Assembly (NCBI GenBank): GCA_016721005.1
Contig: JADKJM010000009.1
Span: forward strand, 186,001 to 250,000
Origin: Flavobacteriales bacterium
GTDB lineage: Bacteria; Bacteroidota; Bacteroidia; Flavobacteriales_F; PHOS-HE28
Reading direction: 5' to 3'
Length of the DNA stretch: 64,000 nucleotides
In this document: piece by piece, positions 36,423-46,112 of the stretch
Layout of the letters: each line of letters opens with the position of its first letter
How positions within the stretch are numbered: the first letter of the stretch is position 1
Position numbers and translations under genes: made by a program
The notes under the pieces: model-generated
The model's database searches: none
Told to the model about the DNA's origin: nothing
Seen by the model: only the letters and a program-made list of their open reading frames with translations

Positions 36423-37229
36423 ATGAAACACATCCTCATCCCCACCGACTTCAGCGATGGCTCCATGGCTGCGGTCCGCTTCGCCTTCGACGCCTTCGGC
36501 ACCACCGGGACGCACTACATCCTGCTGCACACCATCGGGGATATCGTGCCGAGTGAAACGCTGCCGGAATATGTCCCTATGCTGCTCCAAACAGGAAAGA
36601 AGGAGTTGCACGCCTTTTCGGAGAAGTGCCGTGCGTTGAAGCCAGAGGATACCATCGAGCTGACGACCGTGGTGGATAGCGGCGCGGTGTTCTTCGCGAT
36701 CGAACGCGTGTACGAAGCGCAACCTGTGGATGCCGTGGTATTGGGTGCCAAGGGAAAAGGAGCCGCGACCTTCTGGGGTACGCAGACCACCGACGTGGTG
36801 AAGATGTCCACGCGCCCCGTGGTGGTGGTTCCTGTGGAATGGCAGCCCGGCCCGATCCAGCGCATCCTCTACGCGGACGATCGCATCCACATCCGCAAGC
36901 GCAATACACTTTCCATACTGGTGGATCTTGCGAAGCGGTACGGATCGGAGATCGCCTTGGTGCATGTGCGTGTGGACCAGGATGAACCCTTGGCCCCTTC
37001 CTCCTTGGACAAGAAGAGCGCATGGTTCCAGGACGTGGCGCATACCAGCACGACGATCGCCGCGAAGGATGTGCAAATGGGCTTGGAACAATTGGCGGGG
37101 ACCGGGGACTACGGCATGCTCGCCGTCCTCCACCACCACGTGGGTTGGTTCGACATGATCTTCCACCGGAGCCTCGCCAAGAAATTGGCGCTGCACACCA
37201 CGCTTCCGTTGTTGGTGCTGTACGAGTGA
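36423..37229 (+). CDS. Universal stress protein (two UspA domains)
   Basis: 268 residues, two tandem Usp domains. The first starts KHILIPTDFSDGSMAAVRFA and ends with VDAVVLGAKGKGAATFWGTQ, followed by VVKMSTRPVVVVP, which keeps the G-x2-G-x9-G(S/T)-type ATP motif in part. The second (~135-268) begins IQRILYADD and ends LALHTTLPLLVLYE. Such double-domain Usp proteins bind nucleotides and aid survival under starvation or low oxygen. It is monocistronic; upstream 36161-36422 shows nothing recognisable. Confidence 0.9.
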   Translation: MKHILIPTDFSDGSMAAVRFAFDAFGTTGTHYILLHTIGDIVPSETLPEYVPMLLQTGKKELHAFSEKCRALKPEDTIELTTVVDSGAVFFAIERVYEAQPVDAVVLGAKGKGAATFWGTQTTDVVKMSTRPVVVVPVEWQPGPIQRILYADDRIHIRKRNTLSILVDLAKRYGSEIALVHVRVDQDEPLAPSSLDKKSAWFQDVAHTSTTIAAKDVQMGLEQLAGTGDYGMLAVLHHHVGWFDMIFHRSLAKKLALHTTLPLLVLYE

Positions 37230-37251
37230 CCGCGGTCGGTGAACCGTTCGA

Positions 37252-37447
37252 TCATTCCACCTTCAACGGTGGTCCCACCACTTCCATCCCGTGTGCGCGG
37301 AACACCCGCGCCACTTCCTCCTTGCTCGGCGATGCCGTCCATTGCGCGGTCTCCGCGAAGAAGCCTTCCATGTCACCAGCGGGCATGTAGGTGACCAGCA
37401 TGCGCGCGCGCTCGGTGAGTTGAATGAATGCATATGGCACACCACCG
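37252..37447 (-). pseudogene. C-terminal fragment of a cupin gene (partial duplicate of 39717-40280)
   Basis: The frame MPYAFIQLTERARMLVTYMP through ...RAHGMEVVGPPLKVE repeats the last ~60 codons of the cupin at 39717-40280. Bases 37295-37428 are identical to 39760-39893 (134 bases), while both edges are diverged. The first cupin motif and the signal are absent, so the piece is dead. It abuts the end of the broken secreted-protein gene at 37453. Confidence 0.8.
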
Positions 37448-37452
37448 CGTGC

Positions 37453-37929
37453 TCATCGTTCCAACCGGAATACGTCCGAGCCAACCACTCGCCCTTCCAC
37501 GTCGCGAAGGACTGCGCGCCAGAGATACTTCCGGTCCTTGCGCGTTACGCGACGCCCAAGCATCGCAGCCGCATTCACCTCGATCCGCTTTCGTTCCCAC
37601 GCGGTGTTGGGCGGAGTGCAATAGAGAATGTCGGTTGGCAGCGGGATCACCGTCTCCCATGAATGGTCCACCTAGCGCTCGAGCCTGAGGACCAACGATC
37701 CAGTATCGCGATCACCGGCGAGCAGCACATCACCGGTGATGAAGAGCACGACATGGTCCTTGGGTGTGGCGGCATAACGATCCACCTTGGCGCGCACCGG
37801 AACATCCACCATGGGTGGTACGGGCAGTGTACGATCCGGACCGCGCGGCACCTCGGGTGTGATCACCGGGATCTCCTGCGCAGACAACGCAGTGCATAGG
37901 AACAAGGGGACGAGGAATGAAGAGCGCAT
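37453..37929 (-). pseudogene. Secreted-protein paralogue broken by one stop codon
   Basis: From ATG 37929 it reads a signal peptide (MRSSFLVPLFLCTALSAQ) and EIPVITPEVPRGPDRTLPVP, then meets TAG at 37672-37674 after LVLRLER, and continues in the same frame as VDHSWETVIPLPTDILYCTP to FRLER. The intact paralogue at 31936-32412 has TTG (Leu) at that exact place (LGLERLVDRAWEE), so one base change caused the stop. Function unknown in both. Confidence 0.8.
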
Positions 37930-38023
37930 CACTTGCAACGGCACACGGAAGATGGGAAGATGGTCGACAGGTCCCTGCTGAAGACCTCGCCCCGGCGATA
38001 TTCAAGGCCGTGTCCGACGCCGC

Positions 38024-38977
38024 CTATTCCTTCACGAAACTGCGCCGCACCTTCACGCTGGGACCGCTCAGCATCACACCATAAATGCCCGGTGGCAGTT
38101 CACGCACATCCGCCGAAATGGATCCGCTGTTCACGGGAAGGTCAAGCACACACCGACCCAGTGGATCGAACACGCGCATGTTGCGCACGGCGGATCCAAC
38201 ACCGGTGATATTCAACCGATCGGTAGTCGGGACCGGATACACGCGGAAGCCTTCCTCATCGCTCGGCATATCGCGCACACCGGTGGTCAGTTCCTGCACG
38301 CAGCGGCATGACATGCCATCGATCTTGAAATAGGTGATGCGTTGGATCCAGACCAGTGCGTAGCTCAAGCGGCGGTACCAAGCGTGCGTGGCCGTATTCC
38401 CCAGAGAAGAGGTCCACCAGAAACCATCGGTGCCCATGTAGTCGAATGTCGTTCCGAAGCGTTGCCCACCCGGTAGCGCCGTGAAGCCGCTGGAATTCGT
38501 GGCGCCCGCGTTCGGGGCGTTCCAATGCACGCTGCCCACTTCCTTCAATTGACCTCCGATATCGGTGCCGGTGTACGACCCATTGTCCAGGGTATCCACG
38601 GTGGCATCCAACGTAACGGCCATGATGTTCCAATCGCTGTCGGTGGGTACACGCCAACCATCGGGGCAGATGTTGCGCGCGTCCGACGCCGCATACCAAT
38701 TGTACAGCGCACCATGAACAGGCGCGTTCGTCAACGAATCGTCCGCATAGTAGCAGCGCGCACCGGTGGTGAGGTTCTGCCAGATGAGCGAACTGGTCAC
38801 GTTCGGAATAAGGTCGCCATTCTGGTAATGCGTGGTCTTCAAGTTCGCCGCCATCCACACCTGCGCGCCGATGGTGACCGTGGGATACACGTTGCCATCG
38901 ATGTCCGTAACGGTTTGTGCGTTGACGGCAGCCGACGCCACTAACATTGCGCAAGTAGAGAAGAATAGCTTTTGCAT
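38024..38977 (-). CDS. FISUMP-domain T9SS-exported protein
   Basis: 317 residues. Signal peptide (MQKLFFSTCAMLVASAAVNA), then a FISUMP (Fibrobacter major paralogous) domain: YPTVTIGAQVWMAANLKTTH, ALYNWYAASDARNICPDGWR and VPTDSDWNIM are hallmarks, followed by GQRFGTTFDYMGTDGFWWTS and SCRCVQEL. A short T9SS type A tail ends it (FRVYPVPTTDRLNITGVGSA ... LPPGIYGVMLSGP). Likely a cell-surface protein of unknown ligand. The IS5 short copy lies upstream of its start, 63 bases away, and may affect the promoter. Confidence 0.9.
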   Translation of the reverse strand: MQKLFFSTCAMLVASAAVNAQTVTDIDGNVYPTVTIGAQVWMAANLKTTHYQNGDLIPNVTSSLIWQNLTTGARCYYADDSLTNAPVHGALYNWYAASDARNICPDGWRVPTDSDWNIMAVTLDATVDTLDNGSYTGTDIGGQLKEVGSVHWNAPNAGATNSSGFTALPGGQRFGTTFDYMGTDGFWWTSSLGNTATHAWYRRLSYALVWIQRITYFKIDGMSCRCVQELTTGVRDMPSDEEGFRVYPVPTTDRLNITGVGSAVRNMRVFDPLGRCVLDLPVNSGSISADVRELPPGIYGVMLSGPSVKVRRSFVKE

Positions 38978-39040
38978 GATCCGATGGTTGGAGACCGAAA
39001 GGTCGGTGATCCACCTCGGCAGGGGGCAGCGATCGCCTAA

Positions 39041-39623
39041 GAACCTGTTTGCATTATCGAGTTGCGCGCCTGAGCAACAAGTGTATCATGGCGATCTGGA
39101 CAAAGGCCTCGGCGTTGCAGGGCAGCACCTCATAGTCCTTGGATAGCCTGCGGGACCAGCCCAACCACGAGAGTGTTCGCTCCACGATCCAGCGTTTGGG
39201 AAGTACCACGAACTTGTGTTGCTCGGTCCGCTTCACCACTTGCATGGTCCAGCCGAACATGGCCAAGGTCCAGTCGAACCCCCGGTGCCCCCTTTTAGCG
39301 TGGTCTTCACGCTCTGGGAGTCAATGATCGCCACAGTGGGCGTGGCCCGCTTCCCGGCGCGTTCCCGTGCTCGTTCGCGCAGCGTGGTGAGCACCTGGTC
39401 CCAAACACCGCGCTCACGCATGCGCTTGAACTGGAAGTACAAAGTGATCCAGTTCCCGAACTCTTCAGGTAGTTCCAGCAATTCCCATTGCGCGCGTCAG
39501 ATCGCTTCTGTATCCCATGGTGAACGGTGCTTTTCTACACCGCTACGAATGGATCGATCATTCAGCAACAAGTCAAGATCCCAGCTCCATCAGTTCTCAA
39601 CACCACACTATGCAAACAGGTTC
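39041..39623 (-). mobile_element. Shortened, non-autonomous IS5-family element (copy 2)
   Basis: 583 bp with the same ends as copy 1 (GAACCTGTTTGCAT and inverse) and its own TAA duplication (39038-39040, 39624-39626). Compared with copy 1 it lacks two inner blocks: one removing the VFVDGGYSG region and flanking codons, one removing the N-terminal KHELRQVVN region. It cannot make transposase but keeps both ends, so it could be moved by a helper. Remaining pieces: FGNWITLYFQFKRMRERGVW and [20 protein letters not shown]. Confidence 0.85.
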
Positions 39624-39716
39624 TAAGGCGTGCAGCGCTTGGGGCGAGGCAGCTATACTTCCAATGACACTTCCTGAACAGAAGGCGAGGGATATCGGGT
39701 CCATGCGCATCTCGGG

Positions 39717-40280
39717 TCAATCCCTCGTGAGCGGCGGCCCCACCACCTCCATACCGTGCGCGCGGAACACCCGCGCCACTTCCTCCTTGCTCGGCGATGC
39801 CGTCCATTGCGCGGTCTCCGCGAAGAAGCCTTCCATGTCACCAGCGGGCATGTAGGTGACCAGCATGCGCGCGCGCTCGGTGAGTTGAATGAACGCGTGC
39901 GGCACACCGCGCGGCAGGAAGATGGTATCGCCCACAGCAGCGGGGAACTTCTCATCCCCTACCTGGAAGCGATAGTTGCCTTCCAGCACATGGAAGAACT
40001 CGTCCTGTTCCGGATGGATGTGTAGTGGCGGACCGCCGTTCGGGCTCTTCCCGATCTGCTCGAACACCGCCATGCTACCATCGGTATCGGCGCTGCCGAT
40101 CTTGAGGTTGAGCGTGTTCGCGGTTACGCCCTTCATGGTGAAATGTGTTCCATTGCGTGTCTCGCCTGCGCGAATGTTGAAGCCTTTCTTGATGGGCATC
40201 AGGATGAGATTGGTTGCTTTGGTCAGCATCGGGGTCAAGGTGGTCGTGACCGCGCTTAGGAGGAATCGACGGCGTTGCAT
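39717..40280 (-). CDS. Cupin-domain protein with a twin-arginine-like signal
   Basis: 187 residues from ATG 40280 (MQRRRFLLSAVTTTLTPML), an RRxF-type signal that may use the Tat route. Cupin motif 1 reads GGPPLHIHPEQDEFFHVLEG and motif 2 GDTIFLPRGVPHAF, keeping the His-x-His, Glu and final His metal ligands. Single-cupin proteins of this type include quercetin-dioxygenase-like enzymes and binding proteins; the substrate cannot be told. A fragment of its 3' end is duplicated at 37252-37447. It lies between the IS5 short copy and the divergent kdp operon. Confidence 0.8.
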   Translation of the reverse strand: MQRRRFLLSAVTTTLTPMLTKATNLILMPIKKGFNIRAGETRNGTHFTMKGVTANTLNLKIGSADTDGSMAVFEQIGKSPNGGPPLHIHPEQDEFFHVLEGNYRFQVGDEKFPAAVGDTIFLPRGVPHAFIQLTERARMLVTYMPAGDMEGFFAETAQWTASPSKEEVARVFRAHGMEVVGPPLTRD

Positions 40281-40475
40281 GTGGGAGATATCGCTGAATG
40301 AAGGTAGATCCTCGCGGCCACATGGCCTGCACCTCCGCAACGGAATGGCGCGTTCCTTCTCCATTCCATTCCTGCAACCCACCCTTCCATTTCGGTAGGG
40401 TGATCGACCGGTGCCCGACAAGGTCGATGGCAGCAACGCCACAGCAGCACGTCATCTGGCACATTCAACATGATC

Positions 40476-40491
40476 CCGGCACCCACTTCGC
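40476..40491 (+). promoter_or_regulatory. Possible sigma54 (-24/-12) promoter for kdp
   Basis: CCGGCACCCACTTCGC has the GG-N10-GC spacing of sigma54 promoters (consensus TGGCAC-N5-TTGC) with 5 of 6 matches in the -24 box and a weaker TCGC -12 box. It lies 70 bases before the first small gene of the kdp operon, whose linked regulator is a sigma54 activator. Weak site; inference. Confidence 0.25.
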
Positions 40492-40560
40492 CAACACCTC
40501 CGCACGAACCGAAAGTTCCTAGTCAATACACGTTAGGCCACCCGTAATTCAAATGAACCA

Positions 40561-40644
40561 ATGACAACCCTCCCCCTGCTGGCCACTGGCCTGCTTGTAT
40601 TCGCGTTCTTCTTCCGTTGCATCAAGTGGTTCGAAAACATCTGA
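40561..40644 (+). CDS. 27-residue membrane peptide at the head of the kdp operon
   Basis: MTTLPLLATGLLVFAFFFRC then IKWFENI: one membrane helix with a short Lys/Glu tail. It ends 4 bases before kdpF, so it belongs to the operon. I recall similar small ORFs ending F-x-x-I-x-W/F-F-E-x-I before kdpF in Bacteroidota, but they are usually left unannotated. It may be an extra lipid-like peptide of the Kdp complex, beside KdpF; inference. Confidence 0.5.
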   Translation: MTTLPLLATGLLVFAFFFRCIKWFENI

Positions 40645-40648
40645 TCCC

Positions 40649-40726
40649 ATGATAGCTCTTCTCATCGTCGCCATTCTCCTGTTCGCGTACATGTGCTACG
40701 TGCTGGTAAAACCTGAAAAGTTCTGA
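40649..40726 (+). CDS. kdpF: KdpF, small subunit of the K+-transporting ATPase
   Basis: 25 residues, MIALLIVAILLFAYMCYVLV followed by KPEKF: one membrane helix ending in the K-P-E-[KR]-F tail typical of KdpF. KdpF packs between KdpA and KdpB and stabilises the complex like a bound lipid. The stop is 3 bases before kdpA. Confidence 0.9.
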   Translation: MIALLIVAILLFAYMCYVLVKPEKF

Positions 40727-40729
40727 CCC

Positions 40730-42427
40730 ATGATGAACACTGAACTATTCGGCATTTTGGTCATGTTCTTCGGCACACTGGTGCTCGCCATCCCATTGGG
40801 CCGCTACATCGCCCGGGGTTATGGCGGTGAGCGTTCCTTGCTGGACCCTGTGATGGGTCCTCTTGAACGTTTCTGCTTCCGCCTCTCAGGTATCGACGCG
40901 AAGCGGGAGATGAATTGGAAGGAGCACCTGAAGGCGCTGCTGACGATCAACATGATCTGGTTCCTCTGGACCATGTTCGTGCTGATGAACCAAGGTTGGC
41001 TGCCGTGGAACCCGGACAACAACCCGAGCATGAGCGCGGACCTCGCGTTCAACACCGCGATCAGCTTCGTGGTGAACTGCAACCTGCAGCACTACAGCGG
41101 AGAGACCGGTGCCACCTACTTCAGCCAGGTCTTCGGGATGATGTTCCTGCAGTTCGTGAGCGCCGCCACCGGCATGGCCGCTGCGGCGATGGTCTTTAAT
41201 GCGCTGAGGGAGCGCACCAGCGAAAAGCTCGGCAACTTCTATGACTATTTCCTAAAGAGCCTGACCCGCGTGCTGCTGCCTCTCTCGGTTGTAGTGGCCG
41301 TGCTGCTGATGTTCAGCGGTACGCCGCAGACCGCTGCGGGCAAGGACAGCATCGTCACCCTGCAAGGGGACAGTGTGGAGGTGTCCCTCGGTCCGGTCGC
41401 GGGCTTCGTGGCCATCAAGCACTTGGGCACGAACGGCGGCGGCTTCTTCGGAACGAACAGCGCGCACCCGCTGGAGAACCCCTCCTACTTCTCCAACATG
41501 GTGGAGATGGTGAGCCAGCTGATCATTCCATTCGGGATGGTGTTCGCGCTGGGCTACTACTTGAAGCGGAGAAAGTTCGCGTGGATGGTGTTCGGCGTGA
41601 TGACCGCCGGCTTCCTCGCTCTGGCCATTCCGAACATCGTGATGGAGATGAACGGAAGCCCGGCGATCAATGCACTGGGAATAAGCCAGAGCAGCGGCGC
41701 CATGGAGGGAAAGGAGATGCGCCTAGGCGCGGCGGCCTCTGGATTCTGGAGCATCGTCACCACGGTGATCAGCACGGGATCGGTGAACTCCATGCACGAC
41801 AGCTCCATGCCCCTGAGCGGCATGAACGAACTGCTCGCCATGATGACCAACGCCTTCTATGGCGGCGTTGGCGTGGGTGTCCTCAACTTCTTCGTGTTCA
41901 TCATCCTCGCCGTGTTCATCAGCGGCTTGATGGTGGGCCGCACGCCGGAGTTCATGGGCAAGAAGATCGAAGCACGAGAGATGAAGATCGCGTTGATCGT
42001 CGCCCTCCTGCATCCGCTCATGATCCTCGCCGGTACTGCACTGGCCGCATACGGCATCACGCATGACCCCTCCTATGCGTGGCTGAACAATCCCGGGGCG
42101 CATGGCTTCAGCGAAATGCTCTATGAATACACTAGCGCTGCCGCAAACAATGGCAGTGGCTTCGAGGGCCTCGGTGACAACACACCGTGGTGGAACATCA
42201 GCACGGGCATCGTCCTGATCCTGTCCCGCTTCCTGCCGATCATCGGTCCGTTGGCCATCGCCGGGCTACTTGCGCAGAAGAAATACATACCGGAAAGCGC
42301 TGGCACCCTGAAGACCGACACCGGAACCTTCGGCGTGATGGTCTTCGGCGTGATCGCCATCGTGGCCGCGCTCTCATTCTTCCCAGCACTGGCCCTGGGC
42401 CCCATCGCCGAATACTTCAGCTTCTGA
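40730..42427 (+). CDS. kdpA: KdpA, K+-channel subunit of the Kdp ATPase
   Basis: 565 residues with ten or so membrane helices and the four selectivity-filter loops: [30 protein letters not shown], the region near [19 protein letters not shown], and [17 protein letters not shown]. This fits the SKT-superfamily KdpA family in length (E. coli 557) and motif order. KdpA selects K+ and forms the entry half of the pump. Operon: small peptide, kdpF, kdpA, kdpB, kdpC, porin, kdpD-N, kinase, regulator; kdpB follows after 4 bases. Confidence 0.97.
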   Translation: MMNTELFGILVMFFGTLVLAIPLGRYIARGYGGERSLLDPVMGPLERFCFRLSGIDAKREMNWKEHLKALLTINMIWFLWTMFVLMNQGWLPWNPDNNPSMSADLAFNTAISFVVNCNLQHYSGETGATYFSQVFGMMFLQFVSAATGMAAAAMVFNALRERTSEKLGNFYDYFLKSLTRVLLPLSVVVAVLLMFSGTPQTAAGKDSIVTLQGDSVEVSLGPVAGFVAIKHLGTNGGGFFGTNSAHPLENPSYFSNMVEMVSQLIIPFGMVFALGYYLKRRKFAWMVFGVMTAGFLALAIPNIVMEMNGSPAINALGISQSSGAMEGKEMRLGAAASGFWSIVTTVISTGSVNSMHDSSMPLSGMNELLAMMTNAFYGGVGVGVLNFFVFIILAVFISGLMVGRTPEFMGKKIEAREMKIALIVALLHPLMILAGTALAAYGITHDPSYAWLNNPGAHGFSEMLYEYTSAAANNGSGFEGLGDNTPWWNISTGIVLILSRFLPIIGPLAIAGLLAQKKYIPESAGTLKTDTGTFGVMVFGVIAIVAALSFFPALALGPIAEYFSF

Positions 42428-42431
42428 CCCC

Positions 42432-44468
42432 ATGAAGAACCAACAACCCACCTCCCTCTTCCAGCGCGACCTGGTCATGGAGGCTATCAAACAGTCGTTC
42501 GTGAAACTGGACCCTCGGATCATGGTGCGCAACCCGGTGATGTTCACCGTGGAGGTGGGCACCGCGGTGATGCTCGTGGTCTCCCTCTGGTTGCTGTTCA
42601 GCGGCGATGCCTCCCAAGGCTCGCTGGGCTACAACATCACCATCTTCCTGCTGCTGCTGCTCACGCTGCTCTTCGCGAATTTCGCGGAAGGCATCGCTGA
42701 GGCACGCGGCAAGGCACAGGCCGATTCGCTCCGGAAGACCCGCGAGGACACGCCGGCCAAATTGAAGCTCGCCGATGGTAGCGTGAAGCTGATCCGCAGC
42801 AACGAACTGCGCAAAGGCGACCTCTTCTACTGCGAAGCGGGCGACCTGATCCCCAGTGACGGCGAGATCATCGAAGGCCTCGCGAGCATTGATGAAAGCG
42901 CGATCACCGGAGAGAGTGCGCCGGTGATCCGTGAAGGTGGCGGCGACCGCAGCAGTGTGACCGGTGGAACGCGGGTGCTCAGCGACCACATCACGGTGAA
43001 AGTGACCGGCGAACCCGGCAGCAGCTTCCTGGACCGCATGATCGCCTTGGTGGAAGGCGCGAGCCGCCAGAAGACACCGAACGAGATCGCACTGACGATC
43101 CTGCTCGCGGGCTTCACGCTCATCTTCATCATCGTGTGCGTTACGCTGCAACCCTTCGCAGGCTATGCCAACGCAACCGTGAGCATCGCAGCGCTCATCT
43201 CCTTGTTCGTTTGTTTGATCCCCACCACGATCGGTGGCCTGCTCAGCGCCATCGGCATCGCGGGCATGGACCGTGCGTTGCGTGCGAACGTGATCAGCAA
43301 GAGCGGCAAGGCGGTGGAAACTGCGGGCGACATCGATGTGCTCCTGCTGGACAAGACCGGCACCATCACCATCGGCAACCGCAAGGCAACGGCTTTCTTC
43401 CCGGCTCCGGGCGTGGATCGTTCAACTTTCATCCGTTCATGCGCTCTCAGTTCGATCGCAGATGAAACAGCGGAAGGCAAGAGCATCCTGGAACTCGCAG
43501 GCCCGGACGTTACCAAGGGCCTTTCGCTGGAGGGCGCGGCACTGATCCCATTCACCGCGCAGACCCGCACCAGCGGTGTGGACCTGCCCAACGGACAGCG
43601 CATCCGCAAAGGCGCACAGGATGCGTTGCGCAAATTGACCCTGCAAGCCGGGTTCACCGCCCCTGCGGAAGTGGAGGCCGAAGTGAAGCGCATCGCCGAG
43701 AACGGCGGCACCCCGCTCGTGGTGGCCGAGAACGAACGCATCACGGGTTGCATCGAGCTCCAGGACATCATTAAGCCCGGTATCAGCGAGCGCTTCGAGC
43801 GCCTGCGGAAAATGGGCGTGAAGACCGTGATGGTGACGGGCGACAATCCGCTCACGGCAAAGTACATCGCCGAGAAGGCCGGTGTGGACGACTTCATCGC
43901 AGAAGCCACGCCCGAGGATAAGATGGCCTACATCAAGAAGGAACAACAGACCGGACGGTTGGTCGCCATGATGGGCGACGGTACCAACGATGCACCGGCG
44001 CTTGCACAAGCGGATGTGGGCGTGGCCATGAACAGCGGTACCCAAGCGGCCAAGGAAGCCGGTAACATGGTGGACCTCGATAATGATCCCACCAAGCTCA
44101 TCGAAGTGGTGGAGATCGGGAAGCAACTGCTGATGACGCGCGGAACGCTCACCACCTTCAGCATCGCGAACGACGTGGCCAAGTACTTCGCCATCGTGCC
44201 TGCACTCTTCATGGCGAGCATCCCTGCTTTGGGCGCGCTCAACATCATGGGTCTGCACAGCCCTGAGAGCGCCATTCTCAGTGCGGTGATCTTCAATGCG
44301 CTGATCATTCCAGCGCTGATCCCGCTCGCCTTGCGGGGCGTGGCCTACAAACCGATCGGTGCCTCGGCGCTCCTCCGGCGCAACCTGTTGATCTACGGCC
44401 TCGGTGGCCTTATCGTTCCCTTCATCGGCATCAAGGCCATCGACCTGGCCGTGTCACTTTTCATCTGA
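42432..44468 (+). CDS. kdpB: KdpB, P-type ATPase subunit
   Basis: 678 residues. The actuator loop TGE is in [15 protein letters not shown], the phosphorylated Asp in [17 protein letters not shown], the nucleotide-domain KGAQDALRK (KGA motif), and the hinge in [20 protein letters not shown]. Membrane helices are grouped as in KdpB. It hydrolyses ATP to drive K+ through KdpA. Intact and conserved, in contrast to kdpC downstream. Confidence 0.97.
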   Translation: MKNQQPTSLFQRDLVMEAIKQSFVKLDPRIMVRNPVMFTVEVGTAVMLVVSLWLLFSGDASQGSLGYNITIFLLLLLTLLFANFAEGIAEARGKAQADSLRKTREDTPAKLKLADGSVKLIRSNELRKGDLFYCEAGDLIPSDGEIIEGLASIDESAITGESAPVIREGGGDRSSVTGGTRVLSDHITVKVTGEPGSSFLDRMIALVEGASRQKTPNEIALTILLAGFTLIFIIVCVTLQPFAGYANATVSIAALISLFVCLIPTTIGGLLSAIGIAGMDRALRANVISKSGKAVETAGDIDVLLLDKTGTITIGNRKATAFFPAPGVDRSTFIRSCALSSIADETAEGKSILELAGPDVTKGLSLEGAALIPFTAQTRTSGVDLPNGQRIRKGAQDALRKLTLQAGFTAPAEVEAEVKRIAENGGTPLVVAENERITGCIELQDIIKPGISERFERLRKMGVKTVMVTGDNPLTAKYIAEKAGVDDFIAEATPEDKMAYIKKEQQTGRLVAMMGDGTNDAPALAQADVGVAMNSGTQAAKEAGNMVDLDNDPTKLIEVVEIGKQLLMTRGTLTTFSIANDVAKYFAIVPALFMASIPALGALNIMGLHSPESAILSAVIFNALIIPALIPLALRGVAYKPIGASALLRRNLLIYGLGGLIVPFIGIKAIDLAVSLFI

Positions 44469-44477
44469 TCCCAGACC

Positions 44478-45042
44478 ATGAAACAGAACCTTCTTCCCGC
44501 AGTGAAGCTCACGCTGATCTGCCTTGTCTTCTTCAGTGGCATCTACACCTTCGCGTTGATCGGCATCGCGAAACTGACGCCCAACGGGGGCAATGCTGAA
44601 ACCGTTGAGCACGATGGCCACGTGCACTACATCAACCTCGCACAGTCCTTCACGCAGGACAATTACTTCTGGAGCCGCCCGAGCGCTGCGGGCTACAACG
44701 CTGCTGGTTCCAGGCGGAAGCAACAAAGGACCAACGAACGCAGAATACCTCGCCACGGTACAAGCACGAATCGATACGTTCATCGTACACAACCCCGGTG
44801 TTGCCAAGAGTGACATCCCAAGTGAACTGGTCACGGCCAGCGGCAGCGGACTCGATCCACACGTGAGCGTGCAAGGCGCGCGGGTGCAGGCACAGCGCGT
44901 CGCAAATGCGCGCGGCTTGGCACCGGGCGTTGTACTGAAGCTCATCGATGAAAACACCGACGCGCCTTTGCTCGGTCTCTTTGGCCCCACCACCGTGAAC
45001 GTATTTGAACTGAACCTGGCGCTGGACGCCGCCTCCAAATGA
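44478..45042 (+). pseudogene. kdpC: KdpC with a single-base frameshift
   Basis: A normal start (KQNLLPAVKLTLICLVFFSG) with the membrane anchor and IAKLTPNGGN... to YFWSRPSAAGYNAAGS, after which the frame runs into RRKQQRTN. Removing one base near 44711-44712 restores the expected GSGGSNKGPTNAEYLATVQA and the rest, to LLGLFGPTTVNVFELNLALD. Every other part is intact, including SSGSGLDPHVS-like ASGSGLDPHVSVQGA. KdpC is needed for K+ affinity and complex assembly, so the break would weaken Kdp, unless it is a sequencing error or rescued by slippage. The stop overlaps the porin start (ATGA). Confidence 0.85.
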
Positions 45043-46112
45043 AACAACTCCTCCTCTTCCCGGCCTTTGGCCTAGTCGTCACGGCGAACGCCCAGCAGCT
45101 CGACAGTGCCATCACCATCAGTGCTTACGCCGAAGCGTATTCCAGTTTCGACATGGCACAGCCGGACAACCACCTGCGGCCCGTGTTCTTCTACAGTTTC
45201 AACCGCCACAACGAGGTGAACCTGAACATGGGCATGATCAAAATGGCCTACGCTAAGAACAACGTTCGCGGCAACTTCGCCCTAATGGCGGGTACCTATG
45301 CGCAATACAACATGGCCGCTGAGCCGGAACTACTGCGCAGCGTATTCGAGGCCAATGCCGGAGTGAGGCTGAGCCGCAAAAAGAACCTTTGGCTCGACGC
45401 AGGTATCCTTCCCAGCCACATCGGCTTCGAGAGCGCGATCGGCAAGGATTGCTGGAACCTGACACGCAGCATCCCGGCTGAGAACTCGCCCTACTTCGAG
45501 GCCGGTGCTCGCCTGAGCTATACCAGCCCAAACACAAAGTGGTACATGGCCGGCCTGCTCTTGAACGGATGGCAGCGCATCGCCCGCCCCGATGGCAACA
45601 ACACGCCTGCCTTCGGCACGCAACTCACTTACAAACCAACCGACAAAGCGACGTTGAACTGGAGCACCTTCATCGGTAATGACAAGCCGGACACGCTGCG
45701 CCAAATGCGCTACTTCAGCGACCTGTACGCGCAGCTCCAGTTCACCGAACGCTTTGGTCTACAGATCGGTTTCGACATCGGCATGGAACACGCTGCCGAC
45801 GGCGACAGCAGCGCAGTATGGATCAGCCCGGTGCTGATCCCCCGCTACCGGATCGGCAAGAAGAGCTACCTCGCCGCACGCGTGGAACTGTATCAGGATC
45901 CCGACGGCGCCATCATCGCAACAGGCACCGAGCACGGCTTCAACACCGTGGGCTATTCCGTCAACTTCGATCACTGGATGGCGCCCAACGTGCTGTGGCG
46001 CATCGAAGCCCGCAGCCTCAGCAGTCAGGACAAGATCTTTGCGGACGCTGACGGCGCACCCGCCGCCAGCAACACATTTTTCACCACCAGCCTTTGCATC
46101 GCCCTCCCGTGA
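45039..46112 (+). CDS. Porin-like outer-membrane protein of the kdp operon
   Basis: 357 residues. Signal peptide (KQLLLFPAFGLVVTANA) and amphipathic strands throughout: ITISAYAEAYSSFDM, EVNLNMGMIKMAYAKNNVRG, NFALMAGTYAQYNM, SRKKNLWLDAGILPSHIGFE, ending FTTSLCIALP. This is the outer-membrane 'BBP2-like porin' family often joined to kdp in Bacteroidota. It may let K+ into the periplasm when levels are low; inference from operon position. It overlaps kdpC and kdpD by ATGA/GTGA. Confidence 0.8.
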   Translation: MKQLLLFPAFGLVVTANAQQLDSAITISAYAEAYSSFDMAQPDNHLRPVFFYSFNRHNEVNLNMGMIKMAYAKNNVRGNFALMAGTYAQYNMAAEPELLRSVFEANAGVRLSRKKNLWLDAGILPSHIGFESAIGKDCWNLTRSIPAENSPYFEAGARLSYTSPNTKWYMAGLLLNGWQRIARPDGNNTPAFGTQLTYKPTDKATLNWSTFIGNDKPDTLRQMRYFSDLYAQLQFTERFGLQIGFDIGMEHAADGDSSAVWISPVLIPRYRIGKKSYLAARVELYQDPDGAIIATGTEHGFNTVGYSVNFDHWMAPNVLWRIEARSLSSQDKIFADADGAPAASNTFFTTSLCIALP

